The translations under genes were made by a program, and so were the position numbers. Positions 6,524-14,235 of a DNA stretch of 36,406 nucleotides are shown one piece after another. This stretch comes from Paenibacillus sp. A3 (lineage in GTDB: Bacteria > Bacillota > Bacilli > Paenibacillales > NBRC-103111): the NCBI RefSeq assembly GCF_001399685.1, contig NZ_JTHN01000076.1:1-36406 (forward strand), given 5' to 3'. The notes under the pieces were generated by a model, which saw only the letters and a program-made list of their open reading frames with translations, had not been told where the DNA came from and did not search any database. Numbering within the stretch: position 1 is the first letter of the stretch; every line of letters starts with the position of its first letter.

Positions 6524-7501
6524 TCAGGCGCCGAAATCGAAGTTCGGGTATACGTACGGTGCTTTAACCGGCTCGGCTTTGGCGATTTTCTCGACCTTCA
6601 GCACCATGATTTCGGCATCGTTCAGCTTCGTTTTTTGAATCGTGCCGGTGACCGTGACCCAGCTATCGTCTGCCAGCGTATTGGCCCGGTCGTATTCGGC
6701 CAGCACCCCGAACGGGGCGGCGTCCGCGGAGCAGCATTGGATGGAGAAGCGCGCCACGACGAATTGGTTGCTTTTCATTTCTTCCTGCCGGTAGACGAAG
6801 CCGGTGAGCTGCAGCTTTTTGCCGACGAACCGGTCGAGATACAGATCGACGGACGTCAGCGTCTCGATGAATAAATCTTCTTTCACCGTAATCAAATCGG
6901 ACTTGTAGAGCTGCTTCGCATATTTGGCGTACTGCTGGGTAAATTTATCCGCGGGAAAAAGCTCCCCATCCGCAGACGCTGCCGCTTGGGGCCCGGGTGC
7001 TTGAGCGCTTGGAGCAGCGGGAGCGGCATCCGTTCCGGCGGGAGTGCCCGCCGGGGCGCTCCCGGTTCCAATCTCCGCGCCGCTTCCGGCGGTGGCTTCG
7101 CTGTCTTTTTTCACCGAGCTGGCGCTGCTGAGGTTCATCCCTTTCTTGGCCGCAAGGCTGCTGCCCATCGTGCTGTCCGGAAGCAGAAAGCCCAGCAGCA
7201 GCGGGAAGAAAAACAATCCGTACACGACGACGTTTTTGAACAGCGACCGCGAGGGCGTGTGATCATGGTCGCAATCGCAGACGGCGGATGCCCGGCCGCG
7301 CCAGGCGCGAACCGTCAAGTAGAGCTGGTAGGCGGCGACGGCGTACAGGGCGACGGCCGACCATTTGACGTAGTCGACCATCCGGGGCGCGATGTACAGC
7401 AGAATGCCGTCGGTTTTGACCAGATAAGCGATATAGACGGCGAAGCCGAGCAGAATAACGGTTTTTAAAGCATGGTGCAGGCTCAGTACCCGGGAATTCA
7501 C
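6524..7501 (-). CDS. TIGR03943/YcgQ-like membrane protein
   Basis: 325 residues from the GTG at 7501, placed 10 nt after AAGGAG; the GTG at 7510 is too close to that site. Two N-terminal hydrophobic helices (residues about 11-28 and 40-58) are followed by a short CDCDHDH stretch, a third helix (VVVYGLFFFPLLLGFLLP) and an Ala/Gly/Pro-rich linker. A conserved C-terminal domain follows (LDRFVGKKLQLTGFVYRQEE; FSIQCCSADAAPFGVLAEY). This is the layout of the YcgQ/TIGR03943 family, which is always paired with a YcgR-type permease. Here the permease gene is 33 bp upstream on the same strand. Function of the pair is not established; metal handling is a reasonable guess. Confidence 0.8.
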   Translation of the reverse strand: MNSRVLSLHHALKTVILLGFAVYIAYLVKTDGILLYIAPRMVDYVKWSAVALYAVAAYQLYLTVRAWRGRASAVCDCDHDHTPSRSLFKNVVVYGLFFFPLLLGFLLPDSTMGSSLAAKKGMNLSSASSVKKDSEATAGSGAEIGTGSAPAGTPAGTDAAPAAPSAQAPGPQAAASADGELFPADKFTQQYAKYAKQLYKSDLITVKEDLFIETLTSVDLYLDRFVGKKLQLTGFVYRQEEMKSNQFVVARFSIQCCSADAAPFGVLAEYDRANTLADDSWVTVTGTIQKTKLNDAEIMVLKVEKIAKAEPVKAPYVYPNFDFGA

Positions 7502-7534
7502 GGCACACACTCCTTTTTGCGGTTGGATGTCAAT

Positions 7535-8707
7535 TTACATGAAAAAAATCCGTTCGTACAGCAGCGATGCGGCGAGCACGACCGTAACCACCAGCGCGGA
7601 CAGCAGGAGCACGAAGCGGGCCCGGAAGGCCGACAGCAGCATCAGCGTGCTTTTCAAATCGAGCATCGGACCGAAGACGAGAAACGTCAGCAGCGAGCCG
7701 GTCGAGAAGGTTGCGGAAAACGACGAAGCGACGAAAGCGTCCGAGGTGGAGCAGAGCGACAAGACGTATCCGAGACCCATCATGAACAGATGGGAGGTAA
7801 AGTCTCCTTGGCCGATGGACACGAGACTTTCGCGCGCGACGAACGTTTGAATGAGTGCGGTCAGAAACGCGCCGAAAATCAAATATTTGCCCATATCGAA
7901 AAACTCGTCCGAGGCGTGTCCGAGGACGCCGAGCAAACGGCCGGCGCGGCTGCGTCCATGCCCGTGGTCGTGCGCATGGTCATGGTGCGTATGGCTGTGA
8001 GTATGCGTATGCCCGTGATTGTGGGCATAGTCATGATGATGCATATGGGAATGGTCATGCTCATGTTTATGCTCGTGCCCGTGCGCGCTATGCAGGGTGT
8101 CGTGGTGCTCATGCCCGACTTGGGGAGCGCCGTACCCGTTGGCGCTAAGATCCGGCGCCGCCCCGCGAATCGGATTGCGCTTCACGAACCGGTACACGAT
8201 AAGGCCGATCGCTGCCGCGACGACGAAGGCGAGCGCCATTCGGGAATAGGCGATCTCCGGCCGCGTGCGGAACGCCATGAAAGTGGCTGCGTACACAACG
8301 GGATTAATAATCGGACCGGCGAGAATGAAGACGACGGCCACATAGACCGGCATTCCCTTCAGTACCAGCCGGCGGATGACCGGCACCATGCCGCATTCGC
8401 ACAGCGGAAAAATGATTCCGACGACGCAGGCGAACAGGATGCCGAGCACCGGATTTTTCGGCGTCAGCCGGCGGATGGTCTGCTCGGACACGAACATCTG
8501 CAGCAGGGCGGACACGAGCACGCCGAGCAGGACGAACGGCAGCGCTTCGAGGATAATGCTGATGAACAGCGTTTTGAAATTTTGCACGGCGGCGCTGCTT
8601 AAAAAGGACAAGTCCGGCGGCTGCTTTTGCGTATAAATGAGAACGAGCATCAGGATGCATAGCACGGCGAGAATGTTCGCAACCCACCGTTGGACGATTG
8701 TTTGCAA
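7535..8707 (-). CDS. YcgR/ArsP-type permease with a very histidine-rich cytoplasmic loop
   Basis: 390 residues from a TTG at 8707 with AAGGAG about 9 nt upstream. Eight or so hydrophobic segments and the motif FPLCECGMVPVIRRL identify the DUF318/ArsP_1 permease family (PF03773); a second conserved block is CSTSDAFVASSF. Between them (about residues 194-251) lies a loop with more than 25 histidines in HxH and HDH runs, a likely metal-binding region. It forms an operon with the TIGR03943 gene. An imperfect palindrome resembling a Zur box lies upstream of the start. A role in zinc or another divalent cation is inferred, not shown. This YcgR is unrelated to the flagellar brake of the same name. 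Confidence 0.82.
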   Translation of the reverse strand: MQTIVQRWVANILAVLCILMLVLIYTQKQPPDLSFLSSAAVQNFKTLFISIILEALPFVLLGVLVSALLQMFVSEQTIRRLTPKNPVLGILFACVVGIIFPLCECGMVPVIRRLVLKGMPVYVAVVFILAGPIINPVVYAATFMAFRTRPEIAYSRMALAFVVAAAIGLIVYRFVKRNPIRGAAPDLSANGYGAPQVGHEHHDTLHSAHGHEHKHEHDHSHMHHHDYAHNHGHTHTHSHTHHDHAHDHGHGRSRAGRLLGVLGHASDEFFDMGKYLIFGAFLTALIQTFVARESLVSIGQGDFTSHLFMMGLGYVLSLCSTSDAFVASSFSATFSTGSLLTFLVFGPMLDLKSTLMLLSAFRARFVLLLSALVVTVVLAASLLYERIFFM

Positions 8708-8727
8708 GGGGCATGTCTCCTTATTAT

Positions 8728-8742
8728 TCGTAATTATTATTA
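8728..8742. promoter_or_regulatory. Imperfect Zur-like palindrome upstream of the permease
   Basis: TCGTAAT-T-ATTATTA (8728-8742) keeps one perfect half of the Bacillus Zur core TCGTAATNATTACGA; the other half matches at 5 of 7 positions. It lies about 20 bp upstream of the TTG start. AT-rich context makes a chance match possible. Confidence 0.35.
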
Positions 8743-8847
8743 TATAGTATGCTTTCCGGTTCGTACATAGGACAAGTTTTTAAAGCTTTATGAAGGCTGG
8801 AAAAGCGCGTGGCTGCGGCGGTGGACGTTCCTGTTCCGATTCCGAGG

Positions 8848-8877
8848 TTGACAAGGGGGATGGCGTTTAGGTACAAT
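8848..8877 (+). promoter_or_regulatory. Sigma-A promoter of the T-box-trpS unit
   Basis: TTGACA (8848-8853) and TACAAT (8872-8877) are 18 bp apart. Transcription should start near 8884, at the beginning of the T-box leader. Confidence 0.75.
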
Positions 8878-8883
8878 GACGTC

Positions 8884-9182
8884 TAATAAGAGCGATGACG
8901 GGAATAAGTAGGCGGCAGGCAAGCTCTGCAGAGAGCCGGTGGGTGGTGCGAACCGGCGGGCGGCGGCCGATCGAATGGATCCCTGAGCTGAAGGTTGAAC
9001 GTGCGCAGACGCACCCGGGCCCGGGTAAGCTTCGATTCAGCGTTGCGCGCCGGTAGGCCGGTCCGGTTTCCTCCCCGTTACAGGAGGCTGAAGGCCCGCG
9101 GTATCTGTCTTGGACAGACGGTTGCGGGTAAATTAGGGTGGCACCACGGTCTCTCGTCCCTTGCGGCGGGAGGCCTTTTTGT
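8884..9182 (+). promoter_or_regulatory. T-box riboswitch (tryptophan) upstream of trpS
   Basis: The conserved T-box TAGGGTGGCACCACGG is at 9134-9149. It overlaps a terminator whose arms GGTCTCTCGTC (9148-9158) and GGCGGGAGGCC (9165-9175) pair over 11 bp (with G-U pairs) before seven T residues. Upstream, AGTA and GC-rich stem I sequences are present. GAATGGATC contains the candidate specifier TGG (8976-8978), matching tRNA-Trp and the downstream trpS gene. In the known mechanism uncharged tRNA-Trp pairs with specifier and T-box, stabilises the antiterminator and allows trpS transcription. Confidence 0.92.
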
Positions 9183-9234
9183 TTTTCTCGGGAAACTTAC
9201 AGACGAGATAAGATATAAGGAGGCGGACTGCGAA

Positions 9235-10224
9235 ATGTCCAAATTGAGAGTATTGTCCGGCATGCAGCCCAGCGGTCAGCTGACGCTCGGCAACTATATC
9301 GGCGCACTGAAAAATTACGTAAAGCTTCAACATACGCACGATTGCTATTTTATGGTGGTGGATCTGCACGCCGTCACGGTGCCGCAGGATCCGGAAAAGC
9401 TGAAGGATCAGTCGGAGGCCGTCGCTGCGCTGTACCTGGCGGCAGGCATCGATCCGAACGTGGCGACCGTGTTCCTGCAATCGACCGTACCTGCACATGC
9501 CGAGCTCGGCTGGCTGATGACGACGCTCACGTATATGGGCGAACTGGAACGCATGACGCAGTTCAAAGACAAATCCGCCGGCAAGGAATCCGTCGGAGCC
9601 GGCCTGTTCACTTATCCGTCGCTGATGGCCGCCGACATTTTGCTGTACGATACGGCTCTTGTTCCGGTCGGCGACGACCAGACGCAGCATTTGGAGCTGA
9701 CGCGCGATCTGGCGCACCGCTTCAATCAGCGCTACGGCGACACGTTTGCGATTCCGAAAGGCTACTTCCCTGAAGTGGGCGCACGGATTATGTCGCTGGA
9801 CGACGCGTCCAAGAAGATGAGCAAGAGCAATCCGAATGCCGGCAGTTACATTGCGATGCTGGATGCCCCGGACGTCATCCGCAAAAAAATAAGTCGGGCC
9901 GTAACCGACTCGGGGCGGGAAGTGAAGTTCGACCCGCAAAGCAAGCCGGAGGTCAGCAACTTGATCAGCATCTATGCCCAATGCGCGGACAAAACGATTG
10001 CGGAGATCGAAGCGCAGTACGAAGGGCAAGGCTACGGGCCGTTCAAGAAGGATTTGGCCGAAGCGGTCGTAGCTGCCTTGGAGCCGATCCAGCAGCGGTA
10101 CGCGGAGATCCGCAGCTCGGGCGAGCTGTACGATATTTTGCGTCAAGGCAAAGAGCGCGCGGGAGCGCAAGCGGAGCAAATGCTCAAGCGGGTTAAAGAA
10201 AAAATGGGCTACGTAGTACTGTAG
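9235..10224 (+). CDS. trpS: Tryptophan--tRNA ligase
   Basis: 329 residues, normal length for bacterial TrpRS. The start at ATG 9235 follows TAAGGAGG and gives MSKLRVLSGMQPSGQLTLGN. Class I signatures are clear: the HIGH-equivalent TLGNYIGA (about residues 17-24) and KKMSKS (residues 193-198), with ALVPVGDDQTQHLELTRDLA between them. The enzyme charges tRNA-Trp in the cytoplasm. It is controlled by the tryptophan T-box directly upstream, so expression should rise when charged tRNA-Trp is low. Confidence 0.97.
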   Translation: MSKLRVLSGMQPSGQLTLGNYIGALKNYVKLQHTHDCYFMVVDLHAVTVPQDPEKLKDQSEAVAALYLAAGIDPNVATVFLQSTVPAHAELGWLMTTLTYMGELERMTQFKDKSAGKESVGAGLFTYPSLMAADILLYDTALVPVGDDQTQHLELTRDLAHRFNQRYGDTFAIPKGYFPEVGARIMSLDDASKKMSKSNPNAGSYIAMLDAPDVIRKKISRAVTDSGREVKFDPQSKPEVSNLISIYAQCADKTIAEIEAQYEGQGYGPFKKDLAEAVVAALEPIQQRYAEIRSSGELYDILRQGKERAGAQAEQMLKRVKEKMGYVVL

Positions 10225-10235
10225 CCCATCCCTGG

Positions 10236-10272
10236 GCTTGTCCGGACGAACCTTTCTTCGTCCCGGGCAAGC
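10236..10272. terminator. Stem-loop between convergent trpS and the small membrane gene
   Basis: The arms GCTTG...ACGAA (10236-10250) and TTCGT...CAAGC (10257-10272) pair over about 14 bp with one or two mismatches. There is no clear T run on either strand, so termination efficiency is uncertain. Confidence 0.5.
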
Positions 10273-10274
10273 TC

Positions 10275-10451
10275 TTATTCGTTTCGTTTTCTCAGTTTGG
10301 CTTTCACGATAAAGCCGGCTCCGATAAACAGCACCGACAACAAGCCGAACAGCGCCGCCAGCCAAGGCTTGCCCGTGGCCATAAAGTAGCTGATGCACGC
10401 GAGGAGCGCCGTGCCCCCGAAGGCAAAAAACAACCCTAATCCTTTCGTCAT
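10275..10451 (-). CDS. Small two-helix membrane protein (DUF5325/YlaF-like)
   Basis: 58 residues from the ATG at 10451: MTKGLGLFFAFGGTALLACI, then a second hydrophobic helix (LAALFGLLSVLFIGAGFIV) and a basic tail KAKLRKRNE. Size and layout fit the DUF5325 (YlaF-like) family of Bacillales, but I assign this from pattern only. A weak purine-rich AAAGGCAGG lies upstream. The frame stays open beyond this ATG but without a better start. Function is unknown. Confidence 0.65.
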   Translation of the reverse strand: MTKGLGLFFAFGGTALLACISYFMATGKPWLAALFGLLSVLFIGAGFIVKAKLRKRNE

Positions 10452-10513
10452 GACGAGCCCGCACCTGCCTTTCCGATAAAATTTGAAACTGCGATTGATT
10501 TTTTCAAAAGGGA

Positions 10514-10542
10514 GTATAAGTTCAAGCATACGACACATAATA
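10514..10542 (+). promoter_or_regulatory. Sigma-G-type promoter of the second SASP gene
   Basis: GTATA (10514-10518) and CATAATA (10536-10542), 17 bp apart, fit the sigma-G consensus GHATR/CATNHTA. The -10 box lies about 57 bp upstream of the start codon. Confidence 0.65.
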
Positions 10543-10599
10543 AGCTTGCAAGCTTGCAAATACATCAAAGACATCATCCCGTTGAAAGGAGTGCTGAAC

Positions 10600-10827
10600 A
10601 TGGGTGCAGGACAATCCCGCAGCAGCAATCAATTAGTTGTACCTCAAGCAAACCAAGCTTTGGAGCAATTGAAGTATGAGGTTGCTCAAGAACTGGGCAT
10701 TCAAATTCCGCAAGACGGCTACTACGGTTACATGGCTTCCCGCGACACAGGCGCAATCGGTGGTCACATTACCCGCCGCTTGGTCCAAATCGCCGAGCAA
10801 GCGATCTCTGGCGGCGCAGCCCGCTAA
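10600..10827 (+). CDS. Alpha/beta-type small acid-soluble spore protein (second copy)
   Basis: 75 residues from the ATG at 10600, with AAAGGAG 8 nt upstream. It keeps the GPR cleavage region (LEQLKYEVAQELGI) and the DNA-contact block RDTGAIGGHITRRLVQ. It differs from the 3031-3258 copy by three conservative changes in the body and a divergent tail (AISGGAAR against QLAGKFTR). Role and timing are as for the first copy: forespore DNA protection under sigma-G. It is monocistronic, with its own promoter and a strong terminator. Confidence 0.95.
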   Translation: MGAGQSRSSNQLVVPQANQALEQLKYEVAQELGIQIPQDGYYGYMASRDTGAIGGHITRRLVQIAEQAISGGAAR

Positions 10828-10860
10828 CCGCAGAGCTTTGGAACAAAGCTTCACGAATAT

Positions 10861-10890
10861 AAGCTCAAGGAGAAATCCTTGAGCTTTTTT
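10861..10890 (+). terminator. Strong Rho-independent terminator of the second SASP gene
   Basis: AAGCTCAAGGA (10861-10871) pairs perfectly with TCCTTGAGCTT (10876-10886) across a GAAA tetraloop, followed by T residues to 10890. Confidence 0.9.
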
Positions 10891-10927
10891 CCATGGCAGC
10901 AAAAAAAGAGGAGGATGAGCCCGCCTG

Positions 10928-11911
10928 TTAAGCGCCGCCCATCCGCAGCTTCTTTTCGAGCCGGGAGTCGCTGACCCAGCCTACGTACGAATCAATCGGA
11001 TTCAGCTTTTTGTCGAGCAGCAGCACCGCGACGAACGGATACTGCTTGCGGTGCCGGTAGCGCACGTCGGCCCAGCGCACCTCGTACCCCCAGGCGTGCT
11101 CCTTCAGTTCGGCGCAGGCATAGGAAGTAAAGTACAGTAAGCAGGCGACGTTCGGATGCGTCTTGGACGCCTCCACGGCAGGGTGGGCGGCACAGGAAAC
11201 CCGGTCAATCCAGTTGAGCTTGCGGTTTCTGAGCTCGCCCAGCTTGAACGAACCGTCCGGCTTCCGCTTCACGACCTGCCATTGGTGCAGATGAACCGTC
11301 GGGATCAGCGTGTACCGGTCGCCGGGCTCGTAAGTCGAATCCTGCAGGCGAAGCCCGGATTCAAGCCGGTAATGGGTCCATGAGCGCCATATATAATAGA
11401 GGGCGATAAATGCGTATAATATAGGAAACAGAATTTCCGGACGCATCAGATGAACCGACCATATAAAAATGGCGAGCACGTGAGACGAGAAAATGATCGG
11501 ATCGAAAATGTGAATGATATTCCATGAGACCCATCGCTCCGAAATCGGTCGAAGCGCCTGGGTTCCATACGTATTGAACAAATCGGTGAATACGTGAAAC
11601 GCAACCGCGATAAAGACCCACATCGTCACATGCGCCATCGGCAAATCGTTAAAGACAAGCCAGAGGATGCCGGAGATGAGCGCCGTCCAAAGCACCAAAG
11701 CAGGCAGCGAGTGGGATAAGCCACGGTGATTTTTAATGTAAGCGGCGTTGCTTTTCAGCCGCAGCAGCGTATCGGCATCGGGGGCCTGCGAACCGGCCAC
11801 CGTTCCGATCAGTACGGCTGTCGAAACCATCGGATCTGCTGCCACAACCGGATCGACATAAGCCAGGCCTGCAAGGCCGAGCCCGATCACTAGGTGTGTT
11901 CCGGTGTCCAT
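10928..11911 (-). CDS. YdjM-family membrane-bound metal-dependent hydrolase
   Basis: 327 residues from the ATG at 11911; AGGAGG lies 7 nt upstream. The N-terminal half is the YdjM domain (PF04307): MDTGTHLVIGLG with an early histidine, SQAPDADTLLR, and NHRGLSHSLPALV, whose H/D residues form the presumed metal site, interleaved with four to five transmembrane helices. A second HVFTDLFNTYGTQ block carries further H/D residues. The C-terminal third (from about residue 200) is soluble. Members are called metal-dependent hydrolases from sequence; substrates are generally unknown, though some are induced by LexA in other bacteria. It is a single gene here. Confidence 0.85.
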   Translation of the reverse strand: MDTGTHLVIGLGLAGLAYVDPVVAADPMVSTAVLIGTVAGSQAPDADTLLRLKSNAAYIKNHRGLSHSLPALVLWTALISGILWLVFNDLPMAHVTMWVFIAVAFHVFTDLFNTYGTQALRPISERWVSWNIIHIFDPIIFSSHVLAIFIWSVHLMRPEILFPILYAFIALYYIWRSWTHYRLESGLRLQDSTYEPGDRYTLIPTVHLHQWQVVKRKPDGSFKLGELRNRKLNWIDRVSCAAHPAVEASKTHPNVACLLYFTSYACAELKEHAWGYEVRWADVRYRHRKQYPFVAVLLLDKKLNPIDSYVGWVSDSRLEKKLRMGGA

Positions 11912-12013
11912 GGACTAACCTCCTGAACGTCTAATTTTTCAATAGTCTACTCTAGCCCATTACTATTAGTGTATCATTTTCTTGTCCAAAATAAAGCAAA
12001 GGCTGTGAAAAAA

Positions 12014-12337
12014 ATGTGTATCGTTTTTGTCGAATACCGAATTAATGCGTCATTTCGCCTCCCGTATTTAGAATGGTCTGAGCGGCTGCGCGACGATTTC
12101 CCCCAGGTGGAGCTGTACGAGGGAACGGATCAGCCGGGGCTGTTCGTGGAGCTGTGGAGCGGGCTTAGCGACGACCAATACCGGTTCATGCGGTCCGTCC
12201 GTACCCGGAAGGACGAGTACGCCGCGGAACCGGGAGTGTGGGACGAAACCGATCCCGAGCGCTGGGCACCTCTCGAACAATGGGTACCGGGCGGGTGTGC
12301 CAAAATTCATATTTGGCAGTTCCAAAAAGTCAAATAG
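12014..12337 (+). CDS. Hypothetical protein, 107 residues
   Basis: From the ATG at 12014: MCIVFVEYRINASFRLPYLE, ending KIHIWQFQKVK. It reads as a small alpha/beta domain with many aromatic residues (VELYEGTDQPGLFVELWSG), resembling antibiotic-biosynthesis-monooxygenase-sized folds, but I cannot name the family. The frame is open upstream to a GTG at 11969. Only a weak AAAGG precedes either start, so the first residues are uncertain. It lies 89 bp before the ABC transporter operon on the same strand; no leader peptide or convincing promoter is visible in that gap. Confidence 0.6.
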   Translation: MCIVFVEYRINASFRLPYLEWSERLRDDFPQVELYEGTDQPGLFVELWSGLSDDQYRFMRSVRTRKDEYAAEPGVWDETDPERWAPLEQWVPGGCAKIHIWQFQKVK

Positions 12338-12426
12338 TCCATTTTATAAGGTAAGCATATCCATGGTTTCTTCCTCCCGATCGCGGTACCCTTACAATAG
12401 TCTTCAATTGCGACGGAGGAAAACGG

Positions 12427-14235
12427 ATGGAGAATAACAATATATTCTGGTCTCATATCAAGCGCAACCGTCTGCCTTACCTAATGGGCTTTGCATTATT
12501 GTCCATATCGTCCATCCTGCAGTTGGTCATTCCCTGGCTGCTCGGACGGTTTACGGACAGCCTCCAGACAGGCGCGCTGACCTACGATCAGGCGGTCCGT
12601 TTCGGCGTCTGGATGATTGCCGCAGGATTTGGGATCGCTTTCTTCCGGTCTGTTTCCCGCATTTATTTGTTCCGGCTGTCGCGTCAGCTGGAGATGCGGG
12701 TGCGCGGCGAGCTGTTCGTCCACTGGGAGAAGCTGTCGGCGCAATATTTCAACAATCAGCGGATCGGCGACTTGATGTCGCACGCGATCAGCGACGTCGG
12801 GGTCATCCGCGAGGTGACGATGCAGGGATACTTCAACGTCATGGAAGCGGTGTTTCTGATCGTCGTGTCCGTGGCGGCCATGACGAGCTCGGTCAATCCT
12901 TGGCTTACGCTGCTGACGATGCTGCCGCTTCCGCTGCTCAGCCTGCTCGCTTACCGGTTCAACAAGCGGATTATGCAGCAGTCGGCGGATATGCAGTCCG
13001 CGATCTCCGATTTGACGAGCCGCGTGCAGGAGTTTACCGCGGGCATCCGGGTCGTGAAGGCATTCGTCCAGGAAAAAGCGGAGCGGGAGCTGTTCACGCA
13101 GGACAACCGCCGGGCCGTCGAAATGAACCGGCGGTACGTGCGCTCGAACTCGTTATTCGGAGCGCTCAGCGCCGGGATTGTCGGGTTTAGCTTTCTCGTC
13201 TCGGTCGTGCTCGGCGGCATCATGGTATTGAAAGATATCATTACGCTCGGCGAATTCGTCGCTTTCAATACGTATTTGTCGCTGCTCATGGGACCGATCG
13301 AAAGCTTGGGCCGGGTTGTCAATTTGCTTCAGCGCGGGAAGGCTTCAGAGCTGCGGCTGCTGGAAATCTTCAATACGCGGCCGGACGTGGTGGACGACGT
13401 CATCGCGAAGCAGGAGATCCAAACGATCGGCGGCGAGATCGAGATCCGCGACTTGACATTCTCTTACCCCGAAGCGAAGCGGCCCTCCCTTCGAAACGTC
13501 TCGCTCAAAGTGCCGAAGGGCTCCAGTCTCGCTATCGTGGGCCGGGTCGGTAGCGGCAAAAGCACGCTGGTGCATCTGCTCGTGCGGCTGTACAACCCGC
13601 CCAAAGGGACGGTGTTTATCGACGGGCACGACATTCACGAAATTCCGCTGCGGACGCTGCGCGGCCAGATCGGCATCGTGCCGCAGGACCAGTTTCTGTT
13701 CTCGTCCACGATCCGGGACAATATCGGATTCGATCCGCAGCCATACAGCGATGAGCAGGTCGTCGAAGCGGCCAAGATCGCCCAAGTCTACGAAAATATC
13801 GTCGAATTTCCGAACCAGTTCGATACGGCGCTCGGCGAGCGCGGCATCTCGCTTTCGGGCGGTCAGCGCCAGCGGGTAAGTATTGCGAGGGCCGTGATCA
13901 AGAAGCCGTCGGTGCTGATCTTCGACGACAGTTTGTCTGCGGTCGATACGATCACGGAGGATTTGATCCTCGAAGGGCTCAAATCCGTGATGAATCGGCG
14001 CACGACGATCATTATCGGGCACCGGATCTCGTCGGTGCAGAGCGCCGATCAAATCGTCGTCATGGACGAAGGCCGTATCGTCGAGCGCGGCAATCACGAG
14101 CAATTGCTGGCCGGGGGCGGCATTTACGCCGATATGTACCATAAGCAGCTGCTGGATCAGGAAGCCGAGCGGGAAGACGGACAGGAGCAGGAAGCCGCGG
14201 CTTCGCAGCTGATGCGGGGAGGGGCGGGCGCATGA
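12427..14235 (+). CDS. ABC exporter half-transporter, YheI/BmrC-like
   Basis: 602 residues: six transmembrane helices (about 15-310) followed by the nucleotide-binding domain. Walker A is GRVGSGKST (372-380), the signature LSGGQ is at 476-480, Walker B is VLIFDDSLSAVD and the switch histidine is in IIGHRIS. The residue after the Walker B aspartate is Asp501 instead of the catalytic glutamate. That marks the degenerate site typical of heterodimeric exporters; B. subtilis BmrC shows the same replacement. Its stop overlaps the next gene's start by 4 bp (ATGA), as for the yheI-yheH pair. The likely role is multidrug or lipid-like substrate export. GGAGG precedes the ATG. Confidence 0.9.
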   Translation: MENNNIFWSHIKRNRLPYLMGFALLSISSILQLVIPWLLGRFTDSLQTGALTYDQAVRFGVWMIAAGFGIAFFRSVSRIYLFRLSRQLEMRVRGELFVHWEKLSAQYFNNQRIGDLMSHAISDVGVIREVTMQGYFNVMEAVFLIVVSVAAMTSSVNPWLTLLTMLPLPLLSLLAYRFNKRIMQQSADMQSAISDLTSRVQEFTAGIRVVKAFVQEKAERELFTQDNRRAVEMNRRYVRSNSLFGALSAGIVGFSFLVSVVLGGIMVLKDIITLGEFVAFNTYLSLLMGPIESLGRVVNLLQRGKASELRLLEIFNTRPDVVDDVIAKQEIQTIGGEIEIRDLTFSYPEAKRPSLRNVSLKVPKGSSLAIVGRVGSGKSTLVHLLVRLYNPPKGTVFIDGHDIHEIPLRTLRGQIGIVPQDQFLFSSTIRDNIGFDPQPYSDEQVVEAAKIAQVYENIVEFPNQFDTALGERGISLSGGQRQRVSIARAVIKKPSVLIFDDSLSAVDTITEDLILEGLKSVMNRRTTIIIGHRISSVQSADQIVVMDEGRIVERGNHEQLLAGGGIYADMYHKQLLDQEAEREDGQEQEAAASQLMRGGAGA

